Source: Pollenia angustigena
Taxonomy: Eukaryota > Arthropoda > Insecta > Diptera > Polleniidae
Reading direction: 5' to 3'
DNA: 64,000 nt
NCBI GenBank assembly: GCA_930367215.1
Contig: OV884057.1
Span: 251,250,830-251,314,829 of the forward strand
Below, in pieces: positions 10,701 through 22,300 of the stretch (position 1 is the stretch's first letter; each line of letters opens with the position of its first letter). A model generated the notes under the pieces. That model was given only the letters and a program-made list of their open reading frames with translations. It ran no database searches and was not told where the DNA came from. Made by a program: the position numbers and the translations under genes.

Positions 10701-11108
10701 ACGTAAACACTCTACAAGTGTTTGTTAATCGATGTCTTCGACGCATCCTAAAGGTTTTTTGGCCCAACACCATCTCCAATATGGAACTTTGGAGTCAAAC
10801 AAATCAGCAGCCAATCCATACTGACATACTTAACCGCAAATGGCGCTGGATTGGCCATATGCTACGTAGGCCTCCAAATGACACAGCAAAAATTGCCATT
10901 GATTGGAATCCACATGGTACATCCCGCAGATTAGGCAGACCATCTCACACCTGGCGTTGACAATTGAACATCGAAATTAGACGCATCGATCTCAGCTGGG
11001 GAGAAATAAAACGTATATCATCAAACCGGACCGAATGGAATAGATTCGTTGTGACCCTTTGTTCCGAATAGGAACCACAGGACATTATATATATGTATAG
11101 TGTTCTTG
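7733..11108 (+). mobile_element. Full-length RTE-like LINE with 13-bp target duplication
   Basis: The 13-mer TATAGTGTTCTTG occurs at 7733-7745 and again at 11096-11108, bounding a 3,350-bp insertion (7746-11095). This has a GC-richer 400-bp leader (7746-8146), one long ORF, a very short 3' UTR, and a simple-repeat tail (TATATATATG) instead of poly(A). Size, single ORF and tail type fit the RTE clade of non-LTR retrotransposons. Both boundaries are intact, so the copy was not 5' truncated on insertion. Confidence 0.85.
8147..10960 (+). CDS. LINE ORF: apurinic-type endonuclease plus reverse transcriptase (one premature stop)
   Basis: The 937-codon frame begins at an ATG after CCCCCCG. Residues 1-260 form an exonuclease-endonuclease-phosphatase domain: TWNVRT (14-19), ETRW (45-48), GDFNA (152-156), NQID, and SDHH (247-250). 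Those are the metal- and phosphate-contacting motifs that nick target DNA. Residues about 480-780 form a reverse transcriptase with FIDFEKAFD (618-626) and YADD (719-722), the catalytic aspartates. A C-terminal RKWRWIGHMLRRP...GRPSHTWR motif is typical of RTE-like proteins. The stop at 10958-10960 (TGA after CGT) is premature: the same frame stays open for 36 more codons with matching C-terminal residues (WGEIKRISSNRTEW) to TAG at 11069-11071. A CGA-to-TGA change is the simplest explanation. Otherwise no frameshift was seen, so the copy is young. Confidence 0.9.
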   Translation: MTTFSMKKISRIGTWNVRTLLDPFKLAQVCREFANYNLLLLGLCETRWPESGELNTSENQKFIYSGKPDDQPRSSGVGFLLSKEAYDAMINWKPYGDRIITARFRSRARNLTCVKCYAPTETSESTLKESFYSHLNRVLSAIPRGDIVLMMGDFNAQVGPDNIGREHIMGKHAIGRLTENGRLFAEACGNANLVIGGTLFPHRRVHKATWVSPDNETENQIDHIAISKTWRSSLLDVRSRRGADCNSDHHLVVGSLRIKVAAIRKPEAVARKYDVVKLKNPQTLNSYVQELRNGLAVQQPHPTSEWPLIKKSFVDAAKKHIGPKVPKKTHWMSDLTWNLILERKDLKDELNAARTLGEKSSRKKAYTQHDKLVKRSARNDKRMWYNKLASDAQKASAEHRSKDLYSITKKLTGKNISNTRPLRNAQGDLTTSAQDQLEIWKQHYSNMLCTTTPTHPKMCTCDSHLIRHDISIECPDVAEVVDAVDSLKANKAPGTDNISPEMLKADSQTTANILLPLIQNFWRTQELDSKLKEGLIVNIPKKGDLKNCKNWRGITILSATNKVIAQIINKRISDTVLKDLRPEQAGFRPQKSCIDHINSLRIIIEQSKELRSPLYLLFIDFEKAFDTLNQNAIWSALACKGVPPKIISLTQELYRNVKCRVVHNNALSNSFDVVAGVRQGCVLSPLLFNIVLDVIVRNATKAKRGINWGLNQQLESLEYADDICLLAHSYKDMTSKLKCIETEAAKAGLKINIGKSKVMRCNTTNTNKFCIGNTDLEEVTSFCYLGSIITNTGGSSNDVTYRISKANQAFGSLRSVWKSSAISKNTKIRIFNSCVKSVLLYACETWNTTDHDVNTLQVFVNRCLRRILKVFWPNTISNMELWSQTNQQPIHTDILNRKWRWIGHMLRRPPNDTAKIAIDWNPHGTSRRLGRPSHTWR

Positions 11109-11838
11109 CATTTATATTACAACAGCTGTATTTTTTTTTGCTGAATACTTAAATAAAAATAATGTTATCACTTCATTTTTTGTTTCTTTTCTTTAACACG
11201 CTTTAAGAAAACAATTCAATACAAGTAGTTTGATAGTTGTGCTGCCATTTTTATAATTGTTTGCATCTGTAAAACATATGGTAGCTTTGTTTTTCCGGAC
11301 AAATTTTCAGAAATGGGTGCATCGTTCTGTTCGATAGTGTTCTGTATCAGTAAAAAAAATTTTATTTTAAAATGATTTCATGGATTTCACTGAGTTTTAT
11401 ATGTATAAATGCCAAAAATATGCAAATAACGTGAAACTTCGATATAACGAATCTAGAGGGGATCGAAAAACACTTCGTTATAGCTACTTTTTTGTTATAC
11501 ATATGGGGGATTTCATGTCAAGTGACCCAATTTTTAAATCGATGTCTTCCGATTTGGGTGAAATCAGCACCAAGCTTAGTCCTATTAAATAGTAGTTTAG
11601 ACACAAATTTTCAACAAGTTTGACATTTTGTCCATACAGGTGTTGTTTCTTATCCATTTAACTTATTACCTATTGGTGTTAGACAAATTTGTCCCAAGTA
11701 GCTTAGATAGCTATTTGATCAGTCTTTTAAAAAAAAATATTTTTTTTTTTTAATTTAAAACATTTTTTTTATTTTTTTTTTAGCGGGAATGTTTTTTGCT
11801 CAAAAGAAAGTCAATAATATCCCAAATTAAAATTAACT
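11109..11838. other. AT-rich interval, no gene seen
   Basis: The interval contains poly(A)/poly(T) runs at 11727-11783 and a repeat-like phrase near 11500-11640 (GGTGAAATCAGCACCAAG). The 70-codon frame at 11380 has no recognisable features. Confidence 0.4.
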
Positions 11839-12315
11839 ATTCACAAGGTGTCGTATAGTCATATGTCTCAAAATAATAATGTGAAAAAACGACTGTTGTG
11901 AACAAACCTTCATAATTCAGTGTGCTATTTTGCTGATTTAAAACCAATATAAAAAATAAATTTTTACCTAAAATAAAAATATGTTCAGTTCTAATCCATG
12001 AATTAATAAATTAAATTAGATCTTACCTGACTATTTTCCATTTTTCAGACGCAAATCACATATAAATTATATTTTATTTGTTTACCAAACAGCAGAGTCC
12101 TAGGCCGATCTAATTTAATACGGATGTTAGCCGGATAAAACTATACCATCAAAGGCGACGGCTACAACAACTAATGCGGCACAGCTCAGCCGCTTAGCGC
12201 TGGTCTCTTTTTTATTTTAAACATTTTTTGTTTACAAAGCAACAACAATATTTTTAGATCATTGTAAAATGTTAGAACATTTTGACAATATAACATGATA
12301 GCACACCTTGTGAAT
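11839..12315. mobile_element. MITE-like element (477 bp)
   Basis: ATTCACAAGGTGT at 11839 is repeated inverted at 12303-12315 (ACACCTTGTGAAT), with weaker complementarity continuing about 20 bp inward. The interior includes a GC-rich patch (12170-12200) able to form GCGGC/GCCGC. No ORF. No clear target duplication was found. Confidence 0.55.
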
Positions 12316-13217
12316 ATCCCAAACATGTAACATTTAATGTGTTTTATATGCTGTTTATTTTAAACCATCTTAGCGGTCAGCAGCCAATAGAGAAATTAGT
12401 GGTGTATTCCGAGCAAACACCTTTTTTGTCAGAACCAGGTATTTTAGGCCTTGGTTTTTATTTTCTATGCCACTGGCTTTAAAAGCTTTAATCACCCCTC
12501 TATGTTGGTCAGCACAGCTTATGGAAGGTAACTATACAGAAAGATGTTCACTATCCGTGACATTATCACTGGGTTCCATATAAATGACTGTGTCTGTTTA
12601 CAGCTCATTACTAGAAGACTTGGCCCCTGAAACAGGAGATGAGCCAGTAGATTGATAACCTTAAATCAAAACAAAACGAAACGAAAGAAAAAAAGTAAAA
12701 CCTTTAACAATAAAAAAAACACATTCTTGTTAGAGCAAATGTTAACAACATTTATCGTTTTAATTCGGAAATTAATCTTGAACAAAACGAATGGTTGTTA
12801 CCAGCATTAATGTCGTTTGTCAGGCCACCCACCCCTGACTTATCACCACCCATAGGAAAGCGATGCACTGACCTTCGCATCCGACGAATACGTGAGGCTA
12901 ATTGTATGGTCGTTAAGGCATCAGTATGCGACTGCAATTTAAATTGGAAAAATATATTCGAGTTATTTGATTTGAAAACGTAAGTCATAAGTGTCAGTTG
13001 CATAAATTCAAACATACATTTGCATCTGGAAGGATGAAATTGAGAATGTTGAAGTTGAAATTGAATACAATTTATGGGTATATTTTCTATATTTGTTTTG
13101 TTTAACACTGAGGTATTGACAATGACGTCACTTAGCATTATGGATTTAGAATTCATTAGCACGTATTCCTTATATTCCTGCCTGTCTCATTTGAATCTGG
13201 TTTAATGTTTCACTAAG
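12316..13217. other. Interval of mixed composition, unassigned
   Basis: GC content is higher than in neighbouring DNA at 12370-12660 and 12790-12920. Several short frames are open on the plus strand (for example 12604-12655, preceded by a good acceptor TGTCTGTTTACAG and ending in an acidic stretch). None could be assigned to a family. Confidence 0.3.
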
Positions 13218-13437
13218 TGCTCTTTGTTATGAACTTTCCTTACCTGAGTGTGCATTAAGTGAGCCATTATGGCGACATGACATGTCAATGGTGCAACACA
13301 GTCTTTTAGAAGTGAAGTCAGTGGATGGTCTTTATTGGGTGGATGCCGTTAACCACTCAATATGGCAAACAAGATGTTACCAAATCCGGCTAAAGGAAAC
13401 CCACGACTACGGTGGACACAGCCACTTTAATCGATAA
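13218..13437 (+). CDS. Candidate terminal exon of an unrecognised gene
   Basis: The plus frame is open from 13195 to TAA at 13435-13437. It follows a pyrimidine-rich tract (TTCCTTATATTCCTGCCTGTCTC) and a possible acceptor TTTCACTAAG at 13208-13217. An AATAAA polyadenylation hexamer lies at 13484-13489. The residues are not low-complexity; they include EPLWRHDM, VKSVDGLYWVDAVNH and WQTRCYQIRLKE, with tryptophan, cysteine and histidine unlike the chance frames nearby. I do not recognise the protein. It could equally be a fragment of an unrecognised transposon. No upstream exon was found. Confidence 0.3.
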
Positions 13438-16078
13438 GATTCAAACGACTTCTGCCACCAGGCACTGCAACAAAAGAAAGAAGAATAAAGATAAAATAAA
13501 GACAATAAAAATGCAATACACGAAAATGTTATAAAGTTTTAAAAGATTAAAATTCACATTCACTACCTCGATTGCAATGGTAAGTACAGATTAAAATTTT
13601 TAAATTGCATGTTGTTTCTGTACTTACCTTATCCCTTGTGTGACAAAATGTGTTAATAGATATAAAGAGTAAATATCATGGCCGGCTCAGGACCACCTTG
13701 TGGTCATTCAGCTAAAACGGCATCAAGAAGAAAGGCCGCTAACTCTTCCATGGCCACCCGGAAATAAACCCCTAGAGAGTGATTAAAGTCTGTTTGTTTC
13801 TTAACAAGGAATGTAAGCAGAAGCAAACTTTAGGGAAAAGAAAAATTGTATTTTAACAATACGAAAATAAATATTAAGCAACTCTCTCTTATTGAGTTGG
13901 TAATACAAATGATGGGAATACCGTAGAATAATGTTTGAGGGAATGTTTAAATCTGCGCCCTTATCCCTACTTGGTTGGTGGATTGGAAGTTGTAATTGCA
14001 TGCTGAGTACACTTATACTTATGCAATTATGTACAACAGCATTTATCCTGCTATTGAGTAACGTACACTAAGGGAGTAGTTTTTAATTTCAGTGTATATT
14101 TGAATTCTATTCTTCCTCTTGCAGGATTATCTTGGAAGTGTATTTGTGCTTGCTTTTAAAAATGTTGAAGTTCAGTTTATTTCAAAGTAGTAAAAACTCA
14201 ATGATCCCTTCATTATTGTAATGTGAGTATACTTTAAATGAATTGAAAGAATCTTTAAACTACCGGTTTAATGGTACTCAAAATGGAAAACGAATACTCG
14301 AATGCTAAAGAGAAAAGCTAAATATTGCCTTAATTCTAAACAGGGCAAAATAAAATGACGCAATTGTTATAAAGATATAAAGATTTCTCAACGACTTTTC
14401 GCGAAGGTAGATATCCAGATATCCTTTAAATGGTAATGAAGATAGAATGCAAAAAAGTTACTTATTTTATCTAATAGAAATACTTGAAACATATTCCTGT
14501 GATTGAAGGTTCGTAGGACCAGTGTTTATAAAGTGTTTGCAAAACTCAATACTAAGTTTTTTGTAAAAAAGGTGTCCTTATTGTAAACAATATAATGTCT
14601 TGAAACATATTTCTCGTTAGTCTAAGTTTTTGTTTTAAGATATTCAATATGACCTTTAAAAAGTATATTAATTATTCTTTACAAATTACATTTAGGGCGC
14701 ATGGAATGCATTGTATTTAGTGGGTAGATTAACACCGCCCAACATTGAAAACCTCATTTATCAGAAATTAAAAAAAAAAAAAAATCATAAAGAGCTTTTA
14801 TTGATTTAAGTTAAAAACAACATAAATGGATGCGTTTTTACTTATATTATTTTGTTTTCATGAAAGCAAAAATATTGAAATTATAAAGCTTCTTTGATAT
14901 TTAGCTTTTTAACTAAATGTTTATGTATAAGATTGTCACAAAAGCTTTCTTAAGTAAAGGTTTTACAAAAACTTATAAACGTATCAAGCATTCAAAACTA
15001 AATATTTTGTTAAAAAAAGCTCGTTTTAAAATAAAGCTTTGTAAACCTTCTATAACAATTTTTATTGTTAGTGTTACCTGATAATTATTTAAATATGTAT
15101 TTATTTGTACCATAACGTAGTAAATGGGTTTTGATCTAAAAAAGCTATGGCACACATACATACATCTTTTTCACTTCTATAACAATACTAACATGGCTAA
15201 ATAATCCGTTAGTGCCAAAAATATGTTTAGTATGGGTGCGCAAAACCTACATAAATTTTTTCTACTAAACCACAAAAGCTTTTATTTATATTAGAAACTA
15301 TGACAGACAATAGTCGCAAACAACTGACAGCTGTCTTATATTTCACGCGAGAAAGCAACAGCAACTTGACACATCATGAAATCATGAACAAAACAACAAC
15401 TATACAATACACAATAAAACCTAGAAATCAAAGCAGGTTGCAAGAAGAGAAAAAAAAAAAAACAGAAAGACAGAGAAAGAGGGAGGATTAAAAATAGTGT
15501 AAAGGTATTGATTTTAACCGAAACTGCCTTTTTAACTTTGGAAATGATTTTGCACTTTCAACTTAATAAATATTTAATGAAAAGTGAAATTTTGTTTTTT
15601 AAAACAATAAAATGTAACTGGAAAAAATAATAAACCAAATGGAAAAAGAACGCAAAGAAATAGATACAAACAACAAGATGCCCGTGTCACTGTCATTTTC
15701 AACTATAAAAATAATTCAATAAAACTTTTTTTATACCCTTCACATCAGGGGGAAATGGTATATATAAGTTTGTCATCCCGTTTGTAATTTCTACTCCCAA
15801 GAAAAACTTTGATAACTACTATGCAAGTGGCAGTGGAAATAAAACTAGACTGGCTAAATAAAATAAATAGACGAATCCCTTGATAAAGTGAACAAAACAT
15901 TGCCATTCAGTGTGCAATAAATAAAATAAAAATAAAATGTTTTAAAAAACGCGCCAGGTTAAATGTACATTATTGTTTCTAGTATAAAAAAAGATTTTAA
16001 GTTTGTAATAAATAAAAATATTATCTTAATTAAGACGAAAATATATTAAGCTCGAATATATTTTTAAAGTATTTTGTG
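13438..16078. other. AT-rich interval with small repeat fragments
   Basis: No convincing gene. 15731-15800 (TATACCCTTCACATCAGG...GTTTGTCATCCCG) resembles the end of the common dipteran repeat that also ends in GGGTATAAAA at 48.5 kb. 15447-15487 is a purine-rich strand. The remaining open frames are short and biased. Confidence 0.4.
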
Positions 16079-16087
16079 CATAAGATA

Positions 16088-16336
16088 ATGTGGGTGAAGA
16101 TAAATATGTCGAACTAAATATGTTTTGACGTAAGATGTTACGTCATCACATATTTAAAATTCGTTTTTCGTATTTGGGACAATTTTCCAAATATGTTTTA
16201 ATATTTATGACAAACTATTAAATATGTTTTCGTATTTGTGACATATTTAAAATATCAAATTACTAAATATCTTCGTATTTGTGACATATTTAATGTAATT
16301 CAAAAGAAATTAATAAGTTTATTAAAAATGCAGATT
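16088..16336 (+). repeat. Left terminal inverted repeat of the Foldback-like element
   Basis: The unique outer part of the arm contains about three diverged 30-bp subrepeats built on CGTATTTGTGACATATTTAA, and near the tip an inverted motif TGACGTAA-GATG-TTACGTCA (16127-16146). It is mirrored at 27151-27401. Confidence 0.9.
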
Positions 16337-19300
16337 CTCTGAGGGATTTTTGGAAATTGTGGACAAACTGGAAGACCTTACAGGACATGACATACCTCAT
16401 TTTAAAGATAATTAAGCCCACTTTTGTAATCCATTTCGGTTTTTGAGAAAAAAACCTCTGGGCTATTTTTAAAAAATTTTTTAAACTCTCAGATGTACTA
16501 CTACTGATTCCTGAGGGATTTTTGGAAATTGTGGACAAACTGGAAGACCTTACAGGACATGACATACCTCATTTTAAAGATAATTAAGCCCACTTTTGTA
16601 ATCCATTTCGGTTTTTGAGAAAAAAACCTCTGGGCTATTTTTAAAAAATTTTTTAAACTCTCAGATGTACTACTACTGATTCCTGAGGGATTTTTGGAAA
16701 TTGTGGACAAACTGGAAGACCTTACAGGACATGACATACCTCATTTTAAAGATAATTAAGCCCACTTTTGTAATCCATTTCGGTTTTTGAGAAAAAAACC
16801 TCTGGGCTATTTTTAAAAAATTTTTTAAACTCTCAGATGTACTACTACTGATTCCTGAGGGATTTTTGGAAATTGTGGACAAACTGGAAGACCTTACAGG
16901 ACATGACATACCTCATTTTAAAGATAATTAAGCCCACTTTTGTAATCCATTTCGGTTTTTGAGAAAAAAACCTCTGGGCTATTTTTAAAAAATTTTTTAA
17001 ACTCTCAGATGTACTACTACTGATTCCTGAGGGATTTTTGGAAATTGTGGACAAACTGGAAGACCTTACAGGACATGACATACCTCATTTTAAAGATAAT
17101 TAAGCCCACTTTTGTAATCCATTTCGGTTTTTGAGAAAAAAACCTCTGGGCTATTTTTTAAAAATTTTTTAAACTCTCAGATGTACTACTACTGATTCCT
17201 GAGGGATTTTTGGAAATTGTGTACAAACTGGAAGACCTTACAGGACATGACATACCTCATTTTAAAGATAATTAAGCCCACTTTTGTAATCCATTTCGGT
17301 TTTTGAGAAAAAAACCTCTGGGCTATTTTTAAAAAATTTTTTAAACTCTCAGATGTACTACTACTGATTCCTGAGGGATTTTTGGAAATTGTGGACAAAC
17401 TGGAAGACCTTACAGGACATGACATACCTCATTTTAAAGATAATTAAGCCCACTTTTGTAATCCATTTCGGTTTTTGAGAAAAAAACCTCTGGGCTATTT
17501 TTAAAAAATTTTTTAAACTCTCAGATGTACTACTACTGATTCCTGAGGGATTTTTGGAAATTGTGGACAAACTGGAAGACCTTACAGGACATGACATACC
17601 TCATTTTAAAGATAATTAAGCCCACTTTTGTAATCCATTTCGGTTTTTGAGAAAAAAACCTCTGGGCTATTTTTAAAAAATTTTTTAAACTCTCAGATGT
17701 ACTACTACTGATTCCTGAGGGATTTTTGGAAATTGTGGACAAACTGGAAGACCTTACAGGACATGACATACCTCATTTTAAAGATAATTAAGCCCACTTT
17801 TGTAATCCATTTCGGTTTTTGAGAAAAAAACCTCTGGGCTATTTTTAAAAAATTTTTTAAACTCTCAGATGTACTACTACTGATTCCTGAGGGATTTTTG
17901 GAAATTGTGGACAAACTGGAAGACCTTACAGGACATGACATACCTCATTTTAAAGATAATTAAGCCCACTTTTGTAATCCATTTCGGTTTTTGAGAAAAA
18001 AACCTCTGGGCTATTTTTTAAAAATTTTTTAAACTCTCAGATGTACTACTACTGATTCCTGAGGGATTTTTGGAAATTGTGGACAAACTGGAAGACCTTA
18101 CAGGACATGACATACCTCATTTTAAAGATAATTAAGCCCACTTTTGTAATCCATTTCGGTTTTTGAGAAAAAAACCTCTGGGCTATTTTTAAAAAATTTT
18201 TTAAACTCTCAGATGTACTACTACTGATTCCTGAGGGATTTTTGGAAATTGTGGACAAACTGGAAGACCTTACAGGACATGACATACCTCATTTTAAAGA
18301 TAATTAAGCCCACTTTTGTAATCCATTTCGGTTTTTGAGAAAAAAACCTCTGGGCTATTTTTAAAAAATTTTTTAAACTCTCAGATGTACTACTACTGAT
18401 TCCTGAGGGATTTTTGGAAATTGTGGACAAACTGGAAGACCTTACAGGACATGACATACCTCATTTTAAAGATAATTAAGCCCACTTTTGTAATCCATTT
18501 CGGTTTTTGAGAAAAAAACCTCTGGGCTATTTTTAAAAAATTTTTTAAACTCTCAGATGTACTACTACTGATTCCTGAGGGATTTTTGGAAATTGTGGAC
18601 AAACTGGAAGACCTTACAGGACATGACAAACCTCATTTTAAAGATAATTAAGCCCACTTTTGTAATCCATTTCGGTTTTTGAGAAAAAAACCTCTGGGCT
18701 ATTTTTAAAAAATTTTTTAAACTCTCAGATGTACTACTACTGATTCCTGAGGGATTTTTGGAAATTGTGGACAAACTGGAAGACCTTACAGGACATGACA
18801 TACCTCATTTTAAAGATAATTAAGCCCACTTTTGTAATCCATTTCGGTTTTTGAGAAAAAAACCTCTGGGCTATTTTTAAAAAATTTTTTAAACTCTCAG
18901 ATGTACTACTACTGATTCCTGAGGGATTTTTGGAAATTGTGGACAAACTGGAAGACCTTACAGGACATGACATACCTCATTTTAAAGATAATTAAGCCCA
19001 CTTTTGTAATCCATTTCGGTTTTTGAGAAAAAAACCTCTGGGCTATTTTTAAAAAATTTTTTAAACTCTCAGATGTACTACTACTGATTCCTGAGGGATT
19101 TTTGGAAATTGTGGACAAACTGGAAGACCTTACAGGACATGACATACCTCATTTTAAAGATAATTAAGCCCACTTTTGTAATCCATTTCGGTTTTTGAGA
19201 AAAAACCTCTGATTCCTGAGGGATTTTTGGAAATTGTGGACAAACTGGAAGACCTTACACGACATGACATACCTCATTTTAAAGATAATTAAGCCCACTT

Positions 19301-22300
19301 TTGTAATCCATTTCGGTTTTTGAGAAAAAAACCTCTGGGCTATTTTAAAAAAATTTTTTAAACTCTCAGATGTACTACTACTGATTCCTGAGGGATTTTT
19401 GGAAATTGTGGACAAACTGGAAGACCTTACAGGACATGACATACCTCATTTTAAAGATAATTAAGCCCACTTTTGTAATCCATTTCGGTTTTTGAGAAAA
19501 AAACCTCTGGGCTATTTTTAAAAAATTTTTTAAACTCTCAGATGTACTACTACTGATTCCTGAGGGATTTTTGGAAATTGTGGACAAACTGGAAGACCTT
19601 ACAGGACATGACATACCTCATTTTAAAGATAATTAAGCCCACTTTTGTAATCCATTTCGGTTTTTGAGAAAAAAACCTCTGGGCTATTTTTAAAAAATTT
19701 TTTAAACTCTCAGATGTACTACTACTGATTCCTGAGGGATTTTTGGAAATTGTGGACAAACTGGAAGACCTTACAGGACATGACATACCTCATTTTAAAG
19801 ATAATTAAGCCCACTTTTGTAATCCATTTCGGTTTTTGAGAAAAAAACCTCTGGGCTATTTTAAAAAAATTTTTTAAACTCTCAGACGTACTACTACTGA
19901 TTCCTGAGGGATTTTTGGAAATTGTGGACAAACTGGAAGACCTTACAGGACATGACATACCTCATTTTAAAGATAATTAAGCCCACTTTTGTAATCCATT
20001 TCGGTTTTTGAGAAAAAAACCTCTGGGCTATTTTTAAAAAATTTTTTAAACTCTCAGATGTACTACTACTGATTCCTGAGGGATTTTTGGAAATTGTGGA
20101 CAAACTGGAAGACCTTACAGGACATGACATACCTCATTTTAAAGATAATTAAGCCCACTTTTGTAATCCATTTCGATTTTTGAGAAAAAAACCTCTGGGC
20201 TATTTTTAAAAAATTTTTTAAACTCTCAGATGTACTACTACTGATTCCTGAGGGATTTTTGGAAATTGTGGACAAACTGGAAGACCTTACAGGACATGAC
20301 ATACCTCATTTTAAAGATAATTAAGCCCACTTTTGTAATCCATTTCGGTTTTTGAGAAAAAAACCTCTGGGCTATTTTTAAAAAATTTTTTAAACTCTCA
20401 GATGTACTACTACTGATTCCTGAGGGATTTTTGGAAATTGTGGACAAACTGGAAGACCTTACAGGACATGACATACCTCATTTTAAAGATAATTAAGCCC
20501 ACTTTTGTAATCCATTTCGGTTTTTGAGAAAAAAACCTCTGGGCTATTTTTAAAAAATTTTTTAAACTCTTAGATGTACTACTACTGATTCCTGAGGGAT
20601 TTTTGGAAATTGTGGACAAACTGGAAGACCTTACAGGACATGACATACCTCATTTTAAAGATAATTAAGCCCACTTTTGTAATCCATTTCGGTTTTTGAG
20701 AAAAAAACCTCTGGGCTATTTTTAAAAAATTTTTTAAACTCTCAGATGTACTACTACTGATTCCTGAGGGATTTTTGGAAATTGTGGACAAACTGGAAGA
20801 CCTTACAGGACATGACATACCTCATTTTTAAGATAATTAAGCCCACTTTTGTAATCCATTTCGGTTTTTGAGAAAAAAACCTCTGGGCTATTTTTAAAAA
20901 ATTTTTTAAACTCTCAGATGTACTACTACTGATTCCTGAGGGATTTTTGGAAATTGTGGACAAACTGGAAGACCTTACAGGACATGACATATCTCATTTT
21001 AAAGATAATTAAGCCCACTTTTGTAATCCATTTCGGTTTTTGAGAAAAAAACCTCTGGGCTATTTTTAAAAAATTTTTTAAACTCTCAGATGTACTACTA
21101 CTGATTCCTGAGGGATTTTTGGAAATTGTGGACAAACTGGAAGACCTTACAGGACATGACATACCTCATTTTAAAGATAATTAAGCCCACTTTTGTAATC
21201 CATTTCGGTTTTTGAGAAAAAAACCTCTGGGCTATTTTTAAAAAATTTTTTAAACTCTCAGATGTACTACTACTGATTCCTGAGGGATTTTTGGAAATTG
21301 TGGACAAACTGGAAGACCTTACAGGACATGACATACCTCATTTTAAAGATAATTAAGCCCACTTTTGTAATCCATTTCGGTTTTTGAGAAAAAAACCTCT
21401 GGGCTATTTTTAAAAAATTTTTTAAACTCTCAGATGTACTACTACTGATTCCTGAGGGATTTTTGGAAATTGTGGACAAACTGGAAGACCTTACAGGACA
21501 TGACATACCTCATTTTAAAGATAATTAAGCCCACTTTTGTAATCCATTTCGGTTTTTGAGAAAAAAACCTCTGGGCTATTTTTAAAAAATTTTTTAAACT
21601 CTCAGATGTACTACTACTGATTCCTGAGGGATTTTTGGAAATTGTGGACAAACTGGAAGACCTTACAGGACATGACATACCTCATTTTAAAGATAATTAA
21701 GCCCACTTTTGTAATCCATTTCGGTTTTTGAGAAAAAAACCTCTGGGCTATTTTTAAAAAATTTTTTAAACTCTCAGATGTACTACTACTGATTCCTGAG
21801 GGATTTTTGGAAATTGTGGACAAACTGGAAGACCTTACAGGACATGACATACCTCATTTTAAAGATAATTAAGCCCACTTTTGTAATCCATTTCGGTTTT
21901 TGAGAAAAAAACCTCTGGGCTATTTTTAAAAAATTTTTTAAACTCTCAGATGTACTACTACTGATTCCTGAGGGATTTTTGGAAATTGTGGACAAACTGG
22001 AAGACCTTACAGGACATGACATACCTCATTTTAAAGATAATTAAGCCCACTTTTGTAATCCATTTCGGTTTTTGAGAAAAAAACCTCTGGGCTATTTTTA
22101 AAAAATTTTTTAAACTCTCAGATGTACTACTACTGATTCCTGAGGGATTTTTGGAAATTGTGGACAAACTGGAAGACCTTACAGGACATGACAAACCTCA
22201 TTTTAAAGATAATTAAGCCCACTTTTGTAATCCATTTCGGTTTTTGAGAAAAAAACCTCTGGGCTATTTTTAAAAAATTTTTTAAACTCTCAGATGTACT

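Noticed and set aside
12420..12655. Spliced frame joining 12455-12520 to 12604-12655
   Set aside because: Splice sites can be drawn, but two alternative frames are equally open and no residues are recognisable; too easy to obtain by chance.
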